Origin: Bartonella sp. B1099
GTDB lineage: Bacteria; Pseudomonadota; Alphaproteobacteria; Rhizobiales; Rhizobiaceae
Direction of reading: 5' to 3'
NCBI RefSeq assembly: GCF_944801835.1
Contig: NZ_CALYLN010000004.1
Location: forward strand, 99,926-163,925
Length of the DNA stretch: 64,000 nt
Part shown: in pieces, positions 9,804 to 17,761 of the stretch
Numbering within the stretch: position 1 is the stretch's first letter
Layout of the letters: every line of letters starts with the position of its first letter
Translations under genes and position numbers: made by a program
Notes under the pieces: generated by a model
Seen by the model: the letters and a program-made list of their open reading frames with translations, nothing else
What the model was told of the DNA's origin: nothing
Databases searched by the model: none

Positions 9804-9990
9804 TGTCAGTTCAATTTACTGACAGATAACTGACACATATATATTATGAGTTGAATTTATGGTTGTATTGTCGATATAAGTTGTATCATTAAAACATTAA
9901 CATATTGAAATATAATGTTTTTAATTTTCTCTCATTTAAAAAAAATAATAGAGGGTCTAGAGTTAACTGACAAAACTGACAACGCTGACA
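9804..9990 (-). repeat. Right arm of the ~190-bp inverted repeat
   Basis: This is the inverted partner of 3699-3896: a perfect 32-bp match at 9804-9835 and CTGACA hexamers at 9967, 9976 and 9985 with 9-bp spacing. Together the arms frame about 5.9 kb that contains only the Type ISP gene. Confidence 0.85.
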
Positions 9991-10589
9991 AAAGTCTATT
10001 AAAAGGGATTTTGCTCATCTCTATAATTAGCAATCTCTCTTTAGATGTTTTCATAACAGTCTATAAATTACAATTATCCTACTTATCGTTTCTCTTATGA
10101 AAATGAAAAATAATGCGGTGGCTATAAAGCAGATAGCAGCTATAAAGCACGCGTGAAAAAAGCAGGGTTTCATAATCATAATGCATTTTCATAATTACGT
10201 TGCAAATGAATGCATTGGTTATAAAGACAGCCCTTATAAAAGGCTGTTAAGTTGCAAATGTGTTATTAAAAGAAATTAACAGAAATCTTTAAAACCATTT
10301 AGTAAAAAACAAATACGTTATAAAGTTAAAAATACGCATGATGAGAGCGTTTTTAAATATTATAAATGTATAGATTCAAAAAATAACGCAATCGTTTAAG
10401 AAAGCCTATAATATAGCTTTAAAAGCACATAATACAAAAGAAGTGTTTTAAAAGCATATGATAAATATTTACACACAATGCATTTAAAAAAATCATAAAA
10501 AATATCAAAAAAGATAAAATATTATTTGACAATAAATACGTATTTTGTTATATAAATAATCAAGTGATAGAAACACTTAAACATCAAGC

Positions 10590-10771
10590 GGGTAGATTAC
10601 GAAACAATCTTTCCCATGTTTAAAATACTGACTGTCTTTTATGTTATGATTAGCATATAATGATTTTGTCGGGTGTAGTTACGCCATAAAATACCCTATG
10701 GGAAAAGCGTAGCAACGGACTTGATGCCGTGTTTCTAGCGCCCGGCTCTCTTATAGAGAGTCAATAGAAAC
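10590..10771 (+). promoter_or_regulatory. Putative structured 5' leader of the hexapeptide-repeat gene cluster
   Basis: Several potential hairpins lie in the 200 bases before the first gene. At 10590-10615 GGG..AGATT pairs with AATCT..CCC. CCC/GGG and ACGC/GCGT pairs lie around 10690-10713. At 10731-10771 an outer GTTTCTA/TAGAAAC stem encloses an inner CTCTC/GAGAG stem. The last hairpin ends 24 bases before the ATG. I do not recognise a riboswitch class, and the function is unknown. Confidence 0.4.
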
Positions 10772-10795
10772 GTCATTAACATCAAGGTTTTAACT

Positions 10796-11554
10796 ATGAC
10801 AAATATCTCAAAAAACACCCCCGTTATTTCTAACATTGCTAATAAAACTGTACCTGCTAATAAACAAGAGCCTGCAAAAAAATACGAATTTATTGATGAT
10901 TGTGAATATATAGATGGTCATTTCTTAAAGCGAATTAGAGCTTTAAGAGATTTTGATGATGTCAAAAAAGGCGACCTTGGGGGGTATATTGAAAGTGAAG
11001 ATAACCTCTCTCATGAGGGTAATTGCTGGGTTTATAATAAAGCGCGGGTTTTCCAAAATGCACGCGTCTTTGGAAATGCTAAAGTAAAAAGCTTTTTTGT
11101 AGACGTTTATGGTAATGCACAAATTTATGGCAATGCTATTTTTGAAGGCATGACATTAAAGGACAATGCAAAGCTTTCAGGCAATGCACATGCTAGCAAC
11201 GCCGTTATAATTGAAGGGAATGTTAAAATTTATGATAACGCCCGTGTAAGTGGGCATGCGCATATTTCTGATGAGACTGTCATTTGTGATAATGCTCATG
11301 TCGGTGGCAATGCAAAAATAAGTGATGGTGCTTATATATGTGATTATTCTTATGTTATTGATGATGCCGTGGTTTGTGGTTCTTATGTATCAGGTTCTTC
11401 TTGTGTTCATAGCGCTGCCTCTTTAACTTCTGATGATCAAATTCATGATGAAGCAATTCCAAGATTTGGTAGTAAAGATGATTATTATCGTCATGAATAT
11501 TATGATGATTATGGCTATGATGATGACAGCGCATATGAAAGTGACGCTGCTTAA
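10796..11554 (+). CDS. YdcK-like hexapeptide-repeat (left-handed beta-helix) protein, copy 1
   Basis: A 252-residue protein. After an N-terminal module also seen in E. coli YdcK (RIRALRDFDDVKKGDLGGYIESEDNLS, then GNCWVYN) it has about 20 imperfect hexapeptides of the form (V/I)YGNA(x), the pattern of left-handed parallel beta-helices. It differs from the other three copies by an extra N-terminal lead of about 25 residues and an acidic, Tyr/Asp-rich tail (DDYYRHEYYDDYGYDDDSAY). No acyltransferase active site is evident and I see no signal peptide, so the role may be structural or binding rather than enzymatic. It is the first of four paralogues. Confidence 0.8.
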   Translation: MTNISKNTPVISNIANKTVPANKQEPAKKYEFIDDCEYIDGHFLKRIRALRDFDDVKKGDLGGYIESEDNLSHEGNCWVYNKARVFQNARVFGNAKVKSFFVDVYGNAQIYGNAIFEGMTLKDNAKLSGNAHASNAVIIEGNVKIYDNARVSGHAHISDETVICDNAHVGGNAKISDGAYICDYSYVIDDAVVCGSYVSGSSCVHSAASLTSDDQIHDEAIPRFGSKDDYYRHEYYDDYGYDDDSAYESDAA

Positions 11555-11556
11555 AT

Positions 11557-11587
11557 AAAGCACGGGCGCGGCGGGGGCGCCTGCTTT
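11557..11587 (+). terminator. GC-rich terminator after copy 1
   Basis: AAAGCA pairs with TGCTTT, with an inner GGCGC/GCGCC stem. It directly follows the stop codon. Related GC-rich hairpins follow copies 2 and 3. Confidence 0.7.
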
Positions 11588-11642
11588 CTAACCAAATTCT
11601 TTCATTTTAAAAATTGAATCTTCTTTATAAAGGAATTGTGCT

Positions 11643-12305
11643 ATGCAAAAAAAGTTTGCACTCACAAATGAGACACGTGTATTAAATAATCAAACTCTTT
11701 ATCGTATTAAAGCATTAAGAGACTTTGCTGATGTTAAGGCTGGGGATTTAGGTGGTTTTATTGAAAATGAAAGCAACCTCTCTCATGATGGCAATTGCTG
11801 GGTGTATGATAATGCTCTTGTTTTAAATACTGCCTATATTTATGAAAATGCAAAAGTTTCTAATAACGCTATTATCATGGGCTTTGTTTATGGCAATGCG
11901 CATGTTTGTGACCGCGCCCGCGTTTATGCAAATGCTCATGTTTATGACAATGCGCATCTTTCTTATAACGCTTGGGTTTATCAATATGCAAGGGTTTATG
12001 GGAATGCAAAATTATCAGGAAGTGCTCGTATTCATAGCAATGCCGTGGTTTATGATCATGCTGTTGTGAGTGGCGCTGCAAAAATATATGGCAAGGTTTA
12101 TGGTAATGCTAGCGTGGGGTCTCATACTGATGTTTATGGCTCTGTTTATGGGAATGCGAAAATCTCTGATTATATCGTGATTAGAGGCAAGGTCTATGGC
12201 AATGCAAGGATAAAAAGACATAGCGGTTTATGTTGGGTTCCCATAAATTGTGAGGTTTATGAAAGCGATCACGTTGTCAAGATTATTGAAAACAAAGCAG
12301 CATAA
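11643..12305 (+). CDS. YdcK-like hexapeptide-repeat protein, copy 2
   Basis: A 220-residue paralogue with the N-terminal signature TLYRIKALRDFADVKAGDLGG and NLSHDGNCWVYD, then a run of YGNA/YDNA hexapeptides to residue ~200. The ribosome binding site (AAAGGAATTGTGCT) and the first ~35 codons are almost identical at the DNA level to those of copy 3, while the repeat domains differ. The C-terminus (YESDHVVKIIE) resembles that of copy 4. Function is unknown. Confidence 0.8.
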   Translation: MQKKFALTNETRVLNNQTLYRIKALRDFADVKAGDLGGFIENESNLSHDGNCWVYDNALVLNTAYIYENAKVSNNAIIMGFVYGNAHVCDRARVYANAHVYDNAHLSYNAWVYQYARVYGNAKLSGSARIHSNAVVYDHAVVSGAAKIYGKVYGNASVGSHTDVYGSVYGNAKISDYIVIRGKVYGNARIKRHSGLCWVPINCEVYESDHVVKIIENKAA

Positions 12306-12345
12306 ATAAAAGCAGCGGCGCGGCGGGGGCGCCCCTTCTTTAAAC
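12305..12345 (+). terminator. GC-rich terminator after copy 2
   Basis: A GGCGC/GCGCC stem is followed by CCTTCTTT, the same design as after copy 1. Confidence 0.65.
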
Positions 12346-12388
12346 ATTTCATTTAAAAATTTAAATCTCTTTATAAAGGAATTGTGCT

Positions 12389-12991
12389 ATGCAAAAAAAG
12401 TTTGCACTCACAAATGAGACACGTGTATTAAATAATCAAACTCTTTATCGTATTAAAGCATTAAGAGACTTTGCTGATGTTAAAGCCGGCTCTTTAGGTG
12501 GCTTTATTGAAAAGGAAGCTAATCTATCCCATGATGGCAATTGCTGGGTTTATGATGAGGCTCTTGTGTTTAAAAATGGTCACGTTTATGAAAATGCAAG
12601 GGTTTTTGGCAATGCTATCACTTGTGGTCGTGTGTATGGTCATGCGCGGGTTTATGATAATGCTATCGTTGCTGGTCATGTCTATGATAGTGCTCATGTC
12701 TATGGCAATGCTGTTATTTCTGATAATTCCCATGTCTATGGCAATGCTCATGTTTATGGCAAGGCTATTATTTATGATAAAGCCTCTGTTTATGATAATG
12801 CTAGGGTTTATGACAATGCTCGTATAGCAAATAACGTGCATGTTTGTGAAAATGCTCATATCCATGGCATTGCTGTTATTCGTGAAAATGTCGGTGGGTC
12901 TACTGAGATTAAAACCTATATTGAACGGCTTTCCCCTTATGGAGAATTAGAGATTGTCTATGTCTCTCCAAAAATAAAGCAGCATAATTGA
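12389..12991 (+). CDS. YdcK-like hexapeptide-repeat protein, copy 3
   Basis: A 200-residue paralogue. Its first ~34 residues are the same as in copy 2, and its hexapeptides are the most regular of the set (HVYGNA, VYDNA). It lacks the VVKI-type C-terminal motif of copies 2 and 4 and ends in a different tail (VYVSPKIKQHN), so its 3' end may have been exchanged or lost. Repeated 18-bp units in the DNA (TATGGCAATGCT-type) make it prone to slippage or recombination with its neighbours. Confidence 0.8.
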   Translation: MQKKFALTNETRVLNNQTLYRIKALRDFADVKAGSLGGFIEKEANLSHDGNCWVYDEALVFKNGHVYENARVFGNAITCGRVYGHARVYDNAIVAGHVYDSAHVYGNAVISDNSHVYGNAHVYGKAIIYDKASVYDNARVYDNARIANNVHVCENAHIHGIAVIRENVGGSTEIKTYIERLSPYGELEIVYVSPKIKQHN

Positions 12992-12997
12992 ATGCTC

Positions 12998-13024
12998 GGG
13001 CGTTGCGGGGGCGCCCTTCTTTTA
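12998..13024 (+). terminator. GC-rich terminator after copy 3
   Basis: GGGCG pairs with CGCCC across a G-rich loop, followed by TTCTTTT; it starts seven bases after the stop codon. Confidence 0.65.
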
Positions 13025-13082
13025 AATTTTCCATTCCAAATTTTAGCAAACGTTTATCACATTAGATTGTGAGGGTATTCTT

Positions 13083-13853
13083 ATGTCTAAAAAATATGAA
13101 TTAACCAATCAAACAAAACAAATTAAAGATAGATTAACAAAACAAATTACAAACCTTTATCGCATTCGGGCTTTAAAAGATTTTGATGATGTCAAGGCTG
13201 GCGATCTAGGTGGCTATATCGAAAATGAAAGCAACTTATCACACTATGGCAATTGCTGGGTTTATGATGAGGCTCTTGTCTATGGCTATGCTCATGTTTC
13301 TGATCATGCTAAAGTAAGGCATCTTTCTCATGTGCGGGGGCGTGTCTATGGCAATGCTGAGGTTTATGGCAAGGCTGTAATCACTCGATATGCAAAAATT
13401 TATGACCATGCTTGTGTCTATGACAGTGCTCATGTCGCAGGGAATGTTTATGGCAAAGCTCATGTGAGTGGTTGCGCCCGTGTTTATAGCAATTCCCATA
13501 TTTATAATCATGCGCGCGTTTCTCATGATGCTTTTGTTTATGATCATGCAAGGATCTATGGTCATTCAAAGGTTTCTGGGTCTGCTTGTATTTACAGCAG
13601 TGCAAAAATTTATGGACAAGCTGCTATCAAAGGCTTTGCAAAGATTTATGGCAAGGTCTATGGCAATGCTATAGTGAGTGGTCGTGCCGCGGTTTATGGC
13701 TCTGTTTATGGCAATGCGAAAATCTCTGGTTATGTCAAGGTTTGGGGTCGTGCCTATGGAAGAGCAAAAATAGATACACAAAGTAAAATAAGATTGGTTC
13801 CCGATAATTATGAGGTCTATAAAAGCGATGAGGTTGTAAAGATTGAGAAATAA
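13083..13853 (+). CDS. YdcK-like hexapeptide-repeat protein, copy 4
   Basis: A 256-residue paralogue and the longest repeat domain. It shares LYRIRALKDFDDVKAGDLGGY and NLSHYGNCWVYD with the others, followed by about 25 hexapeptides and the C-terminal motif YKSDEVVKIEK, which matches copy 2. It has its own upstream sequence and ribosome binding site (GTGAGGG, some 10 bases before ATG). The four genes lie in the same direction with hairpins after copies 1 to 3, so each may be mostly transcribed alone. Confidence 0.8.
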   Translation: MSKKYELTNQTKQIKDRLTKQITNLYRIRALKDFDDVKAGDLGGYIENESNLSHYGNCWVYDEALVYGYAHVSDHAKVRHLSHVRGRVYGNAEVYGKAVITRYAKIYDHACVYDSAHVAGNVYGKAHVSGCARVYSNSHIYNHARVSHDAFVYDHARIYGHSKVSGSACIYSSAKIYGQAAIKGFAKIYGKVYGNAIVSGRAAVYGSVYGNAKISGYVKVWGRAYGRAKIDTQSKIRLVPDNYEVYKSDEVVKIEK

Positions 13854-13950
13854 AACAAATAATAGTGTGTGAGTGCCTTCTTTATGGCTATAAATGCATT
13901 ATAAGCATTGTTTAAAACGTATCATAAAAGAGAGAATTCAAAAAGAAAGC

Positions 13951-13977
13951 CGTGCCATTAATATGACGCGGCTTTTC
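13951..13977 (+). terminator. Intrinsic terminator after copy 4
   Basis: AAAGCCGTG pairs with CGCGGCTTT (one G-U pair) across a 9-base loop, followed by TTC; it lies about 100 bases after the stop codon of copy 4. Confidence 0.65.
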
Positions 13978-15197
13978 AATAGAGGTATGTGCAAATAATT
14001 CATACAAACGAAATTAACAATGAATGCCTATATACAAAACGTATTATATTGCAAGCGCTTTCTTGTCTTTATGAAAACTTATCAAAAGAACCTTAAATGA
14101 TGGCTATAATTTTGATAGCATGCATTTAAATGAGAGAGTGAATTTAGAAACTATAAACATTTGTTATAGCTATCAAACGTATAATCATAACGTCCATTTC
14201 TTAAAGAGATTCATTTGAAACAAAGCACATTATCAAAACGCTTCTTAAAACGTTTTAATATACTACTAAGCTCAAAATTGAGTTGAGTGAATTCAAATAA
14301 CGCATTGTCTAAAATCAAAACATATTAAATAAATCAAAACGCTTTTATCAAATCTAAGGCTTTTAAGATTTGCTCTGCTGTGAAATCTAGATCTTTGTTT
14401 TTTCGTAAATGAAACATTCTTAAAAACAAATGATAACTGTTATAAAACATCAGTTTCAAACGTTTAAACATTCACTTAAAGAGGTCCTTATAAGCGTCTT
14501 TTTACTTTTCTTTAAAACCTAATTTCTTTAAAAATTAGCCGGCTCAATTTTGAGTTGGCAAAATCAACCAATCCAATTTTGGAGGCGTTAAATTTAGAAT
14601 AGAGCATTCTTTAAACATTATCGCTTTTTTCTAAAATTTTAGAAAAATCCTATGCCTTTATGATGCTACAATGGTTTTGAATTTTGCTTGCTTATCTTTG
14701 TCTTAATAGGTGCCCCCATTTAACTTTGTATTTTTAAACGATAACTTTTAAAACGTCTTTTGATAGCTTGCTTGCATATGTCAAAAAAAGCTTTTGATCA
14801 TAAGATATAACGTTTTGAATTTCATATCTGCTATTTCGTACCTCGGTAAAAAAATACCGTGGTTATAAAACTGATCTTATCTTTAAATATTTTATGCGCC
14901 CTTAATAAATGAAAATCTATAAGCTTATAAAAGTTTCAAACGATTATTTTCCTTTTAAGGTTTCGCTCAAAAAAGAGCAAAATACACATCATTCTTTTTT
15001 ATGTTATCGATAATTCCAAACGACTAAATTTTTAATAATGCGATTTGTGAATGATAAAACGTATCATAAAATTTATGAACTGTTATAAATGATAACTGCT
15101 TTTCATTTCATTTGAATACACACATGCGTTATAACATTTACATCATGATTTGCTTTTTATGCTCTATTCATACGTGACAATCTTATATAAAAAATGG
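13978..15197. other. 1.2-kb AT-rich non-coding spacer
   Basis: I see no gene. Short palindromes such as CTCAAAATTGAG (about 14271) and GCTCAATTTTGAG (about 14541) occur, and the word AAAACG recurs. It separates the hexapeptide cluster from the broken end of the Mu-like prophage. Confidence 0.5.
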
Positions 15198-16154
15198 TCA
15201 ATTTAAACACGCATAAAAGGATGGATTCTTGAGTGGATTCATATAAAATAATTGCAAACAAACTATTGACTTTATTGTGTTTTTTATGATAATGTGACGT
15301 TTGGGAAGAAATCCACGCGGCATGCGTCCTTCAAACATCGCTTCCAAAAGTGGTGAGCCCACAATATCTTCAATAGCAATGCGCTTGCGATTATCCCCCA
15401 TTACAGAGACTTTATCACTCAAAAAATTGCTTAAATTTTGCGCGCGATGTTTCCCGGGGTTAGAATGCCATCCAGGATCAATACCTACGGGTATCTTTTC
15501 AACTTTTCCCGTCCGCTTATTGCGCCAAACCCGCTCCTCCACATGGGGTGGCTCTGCGCCCTCTTCATAGCCTAAATTGTCCGCCTCATAACGGCTTACC
15601 TGCCGCACACTGCATTTACACCGCCAGCCATTGGGGGGATAAAGCCAATCCCAAATGGGATCATCAACAGGTGCCGTAAAACCCACCCAACTTTCATGTT
15701 CTAAACGCTTATGTTCTGAACTCGACAACGCATAGGTCAGATAAGGCAAAAATTCTTTATTCTCTTGCGTGCGTTCCCATTCGCCTGCCGCATGGGCACT
15801 CATGGTATTGGCCCAATAGACCGTTTCTAAACGCCGCGGGCTGCCTAACTGCACCACGCTCATTTCACCCGTTTTCGGGTCAATGCTGGTCTTTTTCCCC
15901 CACCAGCCCTTTTCCTGTAAAATCGGCATCAAATTTTTTTGAAATTCTTGAAAAGGAACTTGATGCTTGATAGCGTCTCCAACCGCTGTTTTAAAATCCT
16001 CTAAAATGTCATAGCCTACCGATTTTGCCACCGTAAAGGAAAAGGCATGCTCTTCTGGTGCCACATCACGCCAATCAAAGCTTGGAACAATATTTTTGGC
16101 GGCAAAATAACGGGTGACCTCTTGAGGTGCTGTTTTAAAAAGTTCCTCATCCAT
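15198..16154 (-). pseudogene. Phage Mu gpF-like minor head protein, C-terminally truncated
   Basis: The body matches the Mu F family: a helical N-terminus and the metal-binding-looking segment WLYPPNGWRCKCSVRQVSRYEA, then WHSNPGKHRAQNL. In complete phages this protein continues well beyond that and helps assemble the head at the portal. Here family-like sequence stops near RMPRGFLPKRH (about 15,295) and the last ~30 residues (IIIKNTIKSIVCLQLF...) come from unrelated AT-rich DNA. This marks the deletion or recombination break that removed the rest of the prophage. The start is placed at the ATG at 16154, overlapping the portal stop by 8 bases. Confidence 0.8.
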
Positions 16155-17748
16155 GATACCCCAGTCCCCGCGCAATCATTTGCACCTTTGCCAAGCGTGC
16201 TGCCAAGGCATGATGGTCCATCTCGCCCAACAATTCATCTAAGCCTTTGAGGATATCCTCATAACTTTTAGCCTCTCTCACAAGCTTTTTAAAAGGCTCT
16301 AAAAGGGGTTCTAAATCCTCTTCCCAGTCACTTAAAGCCTCACTCGAAAGCCGATCCAATTCGTCATGATGTTTTCCACCCTGCTCTTTTTTCACCCCTT
16401 CTTTTCTTGTCACACAAACATCAACAGCGCCTCCACAATCAGCACAAACATGCGCTTTTTGTTGTCCCGCATCATCCTTTTGTCCCCTCTCATCATCAGG
16501 CGCAAGAGAAGCAGCCTTTAAAACATCCTCTCCCCTTTTTGGTTGCGAAAAGCCAATCTTATTGCGCACTTCTTGCGCCTCAACACGCAATCCTAGAGGC
16601 ACAAGTTTTTCTAAAGCATCGCTAATGGCTTTAATATCTTCATTTTCCGAAATCGGCCAATAGACAAGGGGATAGCGCTCTTGGCGCCCAAAATTAATCT
16701 CAACAAACGGCACAATCAAATCACGATTAGCCGTCAAAGCCAATTGCCGCGCATCAGCTCTGGCAATATCATGGCGGACATTTTCATGAATACGCGCTTG
16801 CGAAAAAGACGACCCATCATCCGTCGTCATGGTTTGCCCCAATACTCCTTTAGAAATCTGCCGATCTAAATATTCAGCCTTAGCGGCAAAAACCGCATTG
16901 CCACTGCCCCCAGCTGCTTCAATAAACTCAATCTCCATCTCTTTGGGAATAATCGCCGCCGCATCGCTGGATAAATCACGCACCGCTTGAATGAGAACCC
17001 GCCGCTCTGCTTCAGAAGAGCTTGCCCCATATTTTCCCACACGCAAAGGCATGCCATAAACTTCTAAGAAAGCCATCCAATCTTTCAAGGTATAAGACTT
17101 AAACAAAAAAGCCCAAGCCGCAAGTCTGGCAAGCCCAGAACGGATAGGCAAACCACTTTTCAACTTTGGGCGATGAATGGAAAATTTATAAGCAGGCAAC
17201 TCACTTCCATGAAGAGATCCTTCTTCCTTTAAACGCAAATGAAAACCATCTCGCCGGTCCAATTGAAAAAACCGCTGATCACGCCACCTCCAAGCAACCG
17301 GCCACCATTCCTTAGCACTCTTGTCCCACAAGGTCTCAACAACCGCATAGCCTTTGCCCAAAGCATCTAACAAATCCGCCACATAATCATCAACAAAAGT
17401 AGGCGCACTAATCACTTCACGCACCGCATCGGCTATTCTTTTATCCTGTACACTGTTGCTTGCCGCAATTACCCCAGGCTCCACCCCTGTGAGGGCATTT
17501 TTACGCATGCCAAGCACAGCACGATAATGCAAATCACGCTCTTCCATATCATCAGCAAGTTGGAAAAATTGTTCAGGCGCCCCCCTTGCTGCTTGTTGTA
17601 AAATATCGGCAAGCTGAAGAGGGGTGAGACCACTGACAATGGTTTGTGACCACACATCACGAAGCCCCCCAATGGTAGGGCTTGCCACCTCCCGTTCCAA
17701 CCCTTTGATATTAAGCGCTCTACCCCATTGATCAACCAGTTTTACCAT
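16147..17748 (-). CDS. DUF935 family portal protein (Mu gp29-like)
   Basis: This 533-residue protein matches the Mu gp29/DUF935 portal family, which forms the dodecameric DNA channel in the capsid. Family-typical stretches include DDMEERDLHYRAVLGMRKNAL, WDKSAKEWWPVAWRWRDQRFF and YTLKDWMAFLEVYGMPLRVGKYG. A CxxC..C pattern occurs near residue 440 (HVCADCGGAVDVC), an accessory seen in some relatives. It lies between the terminase and gpF, as in Mu, and appears complete. Confidence 0.9.
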   Translation of the reverse strand: MVKLVDQWGRALNIKGLEREVASPTIGGLRDVWSQTIVSGLTPLQLADILQQAARGAPEQFFQLADDMEERDLHYRAVLGMRKNALTGVEPGVIAASNSVQDKRIADAVREVISAPTFVDDYVADLLDALGKGYAVVETLWDKSAKEWWPVAWRWRDQRFFQLDRRDGFHLRLKEEGSLHGSELPAYKFSIHRPKLKSGLPIRSGLARLAAWAFLFKSYTLKDWMAFLEVYGMPLRVGKYGASSSEAERRVLIQAVRDLSSDAAAIIPKEMEIEFIEAAGGSGNAVFAAKAEYLDRQISKGVLGQTMTTDDGSSFSQARIHENVRHDIARADARQLALTANRDLIVPFVEINFGRQERYPLVYWPISENEDIKAISDALEKLVPLGLRVEAQEVRNKIGFSQPKRGEDVLKAASLAPDDERGQKDDAGQQKAHVCADCGGAVDVCVTRKEGVKKEQGGKHHDELDRLSSEALSDWEEDLEPLLEPFKKLVREAKSYEDILKGLDELLGEMDHHALAARLAKVQMIARGLGYHG

Positions 17749-17761
17749 CTCACAATTCCCA

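Larger units (their letters stand above)
9181..10795. other. 1.6-kb non-coding region with repeat copies and a structured leader
   Basis: I find no convincing gene; a 61-codon frame at 9915 overlaps the repeat and is probably spurious. The region holds the right arm of the inverted repeat (9804-9990), a third diverged copy of its core (9537-9625), AT-rich sequence with many TATAAA-like words, and at its right end the putative leader of the first hexapeptide-repeat gene. Confidence 0.6.

Noticed and set aside
9915..10100. A 61-codon frame in the non-coding region before the hexapeptide cluster
   Set aside because: It overlaps the inverted-repeat arm and its text (TDKTDNADKS) is simply the translated CTGACA iterons.
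11642..13786. Long reverse-strand and alternate-frame ORFs across the hexapeptide genes
   Set aside because: They are shadows of the regular 18-bp repeat; the plus-strand frames have ribosome binding sites and a coherent protein pattern.
10796..13853. CRISPR-like repetition in the hexapeptide cluster
   Set aside because: The periodic units are coding hexapeptides without fixed repeat/spacer alternation; no cas genes are present.
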